Positions 62,370 through 64,000 of a stretch of 64,000 nt of DNA are shown piece after piece (position 1 is the first letter of the stretch; each line of letters begins with the position of its first letter). The notes beneath the pieces were generated by a model, which was not told where the DNA came from, searched no databases, and saw nothing but the letters and a program-made list of their open reading frames with translations. The stretch is from the NCBI GenBank assembly GCA_030710605.1, contig CP092875.1:70993746-71057745 (forward strand). Reading direction: 5' to 3'. The translations under genes were made by a program, and so were the position numbers. The DNA comes from Cordylochernes scorpioides (Eukaryota; Arthropoda; Arachnida; Pseudoscorpiones; Chernetidae).

Positions 62370-64000
62370 ATTATGTAATAATTTATGTGTAATATTTACT
62401 GAATATTTAATTCCTAATTGAATTTATTTTTGAGTGCATGTGAAAGTATCATAGGAAGGAGAAGATATGTTGATAAAATTAGAAATATTCATCATTTAAA
62501 AATTAAAATTTGTATATTTAAATCTGTGATAAAAATAAATAATATAGAATAAAATATTTATTTTTCTATTTAAAAGGGATGTCTGTAGGTGATTCACGAT
62601 TTCAACTCGGAAACCATTGAGAGTCGATATTTGCTTTTTTTGAAGGGAATGGTTGTGGCCTCAAACGAGCAATAAATCCGAAATTTCATTTCTCTATATG
62701 TGAACCTTTTGCAGTTTCAAGTAAAAAAAAAAACTGTCTAAGACATTTGCAATTGTAAGCGCATTGTAAGTGCGCGCTATACACGGCTTTAGTCTCAGCC
62801 GTTTTTAATTCTGACCTATTTATGATCGGGGTTTTTTGATTTTTAATTCTGCCTAGTCCTTCTAAATACAGAGCAGAGGAATTTTTTCATCATGGTTTGA
62901 CGATCGTGATATTAAAATAAATTTAATTTGCGTGTGCACGGGCGCGCAGAGGAACCAAAATTAATTTTTAAAATCATTATGACGATATTAATTTAACGGT
63001 TATAAATATAAATTATTTGTATATATTTTCCAACCAAAATATTTTCTGCATTGGTTTTCAATTTGTTTGTAAACATTTGTATGAGAGTATGAAATATTAG
63101 CTTCATAAAAACCTCTTTTCAAGCTCTAATTTGAGAAATTTTAAAATTTCAATTAGTTTCATTAATTATATACCCAAACACTATTTTAAATAAATAACAC
63201 GTTTGTTCAGGTGTTGATAATGCACGACCTCTTTAACCTCTTGATGATTTGTACCCAAATCTATATGAAAAATCACTACAGTCACTATATGCATAAAATA
63301 ATAAATGATTTATTGTTTTAAAAATAAGGTCTGGTTAACATCGTGTTACTTAATTAAATGACAAGAGTCATTGTTTTAATTTTTACAAATTTGTTCCAAT
63401 ATAAAAAGAATTCCAAATTGCATTGCAATTGCGAGTGAGCAAGTGAAAATGAAAGCTAATTTTTTTATAGAAGCCTATGACAAGGCGCTCTAAATAACTA
63501 AAGGTAAAATGGAGAGTGCCAACGTATATCATATATATTTAAATAAGTGATGAAAAATTCATAGTAGAACCTAATATCTGATAATCAATTTTATTTAATT
63601 CAATTTATGCAGGGTATTGAGTTCGAAATATATTAGAGAAACACCACACATACTTTAATATTTTAAACAATTTTATATAAGGCATGCTGCCCTTCTAGAT
63701 TCATATATTGAACGGCCATTCATCTAGTTTAAATATATTTACATATTATTTTTCACAATATTACATAGGATCTCATACACATGAGACATGAATAAATTGG
63801 AAAATATATTATTTTGAAAAAGAAAATTTCACAAGATTATAAATAGTGTCGCATATTTATATTCTAATAATTTTAAATCCACAGATTCTGTAATATATGT
63901 CATAATTTGTACATAGTTAGATGCCAACCCAATCCAATATGTATGAAAATGTATGATTTGAATTTCAATAAAGAACAAGGTTTAACATTGGAGGAAAGAA
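62370..64000. other. Kinase duplicon D, 5' flank
   Basis: Conserved upstream block at 62440-62465. Then non-coding text paralleling 55900-56460 and 57720-58600, here without Helitrons. No gene; the window ends inside the duplicon. Confidence 0.65.

Overview
This is a eukaryotic, intron-poor, AT-rich, repeat-dominated nuclear window. The element set (jockey-type LINEs, a BEL/Pao element, Penelope-like elements, mariner-type transposons, many non-autonomous Helitrons) and an arthropod-like TCAGT initiator suggest an arthropod. A crustacean is my best guess, not a demonstrated fact. No bacterial-type operon, rRNA or CRISPR is visible. The only host-like protein genes are copies of one intronless protein kinase.

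Layout. 1-1767: head-to-tail Helitrons. 1768-8184: an old repeat into which two different jockey-type LINEs inserted in tandem at the same 11-bp target. 8203-8700: a hammerhead-ribozyme retroelement. 8701-11323: a relic of the kinase duplicon, broken by a Helitron carrying a tRNA-Gly gene and another carrying a tRNA-Thr-like gene. 11324-14086: repeats, a LINE ORF1 fragment, a foldback element and a Helitron holding a GC-rich LINE tail. 14090-16854: a Penelope-like element joined head-to-head to a partial inverted copy of itself. 17289-25355: more LINEs, old Helitrons and foldbacks, then palindromes made of opposed hammerhead motifs (24265-25554). 25640-27400: kinase copy A. 27695-32847: a 5.15-kb LTR-flanked element with no coding capacity and 855-bp, nearly identical LTRs. 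32848-34038: a GC-cored repeat family and a 58-bp tandem array. 34039-34945: a Helitron with two successive 3' ends and a tRNA-Phe-like gene. 35080-38878: a giant inverted repeat (arms 886 and 885 bp once later insertions are subtracted). 38888-40191: an intact DD37D mariner-type transposon. 41521-64000: a tandem array of about 5-kb kinase duplicons (copies B, C, D) invaded by MITEs, a solo LTR, a decayed mariner, a BEL/Pao element lacking its reverse transcriptase, and nested Helitrons.

How it fits together. The underlying host structure appears to be a tandem array of a single-exon, non-RD, PLK/NEK-like kinase. Copies A and C are open. B and D each carry a frameshift. A further 50-bp relic lies near 10.86 kb. 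Everything else is transposable-element traffic into that array. Three themes stand out: tRNA genes inside Helitrons (three cases), several hammerhead families that share a short palindromic stem III, and nested insertions whose empty sites are preserved in sister copies, so the order of events can be read.

All work was by eye. Coordinates are good to a few bases at motif ends, and looser for decayed repeats.
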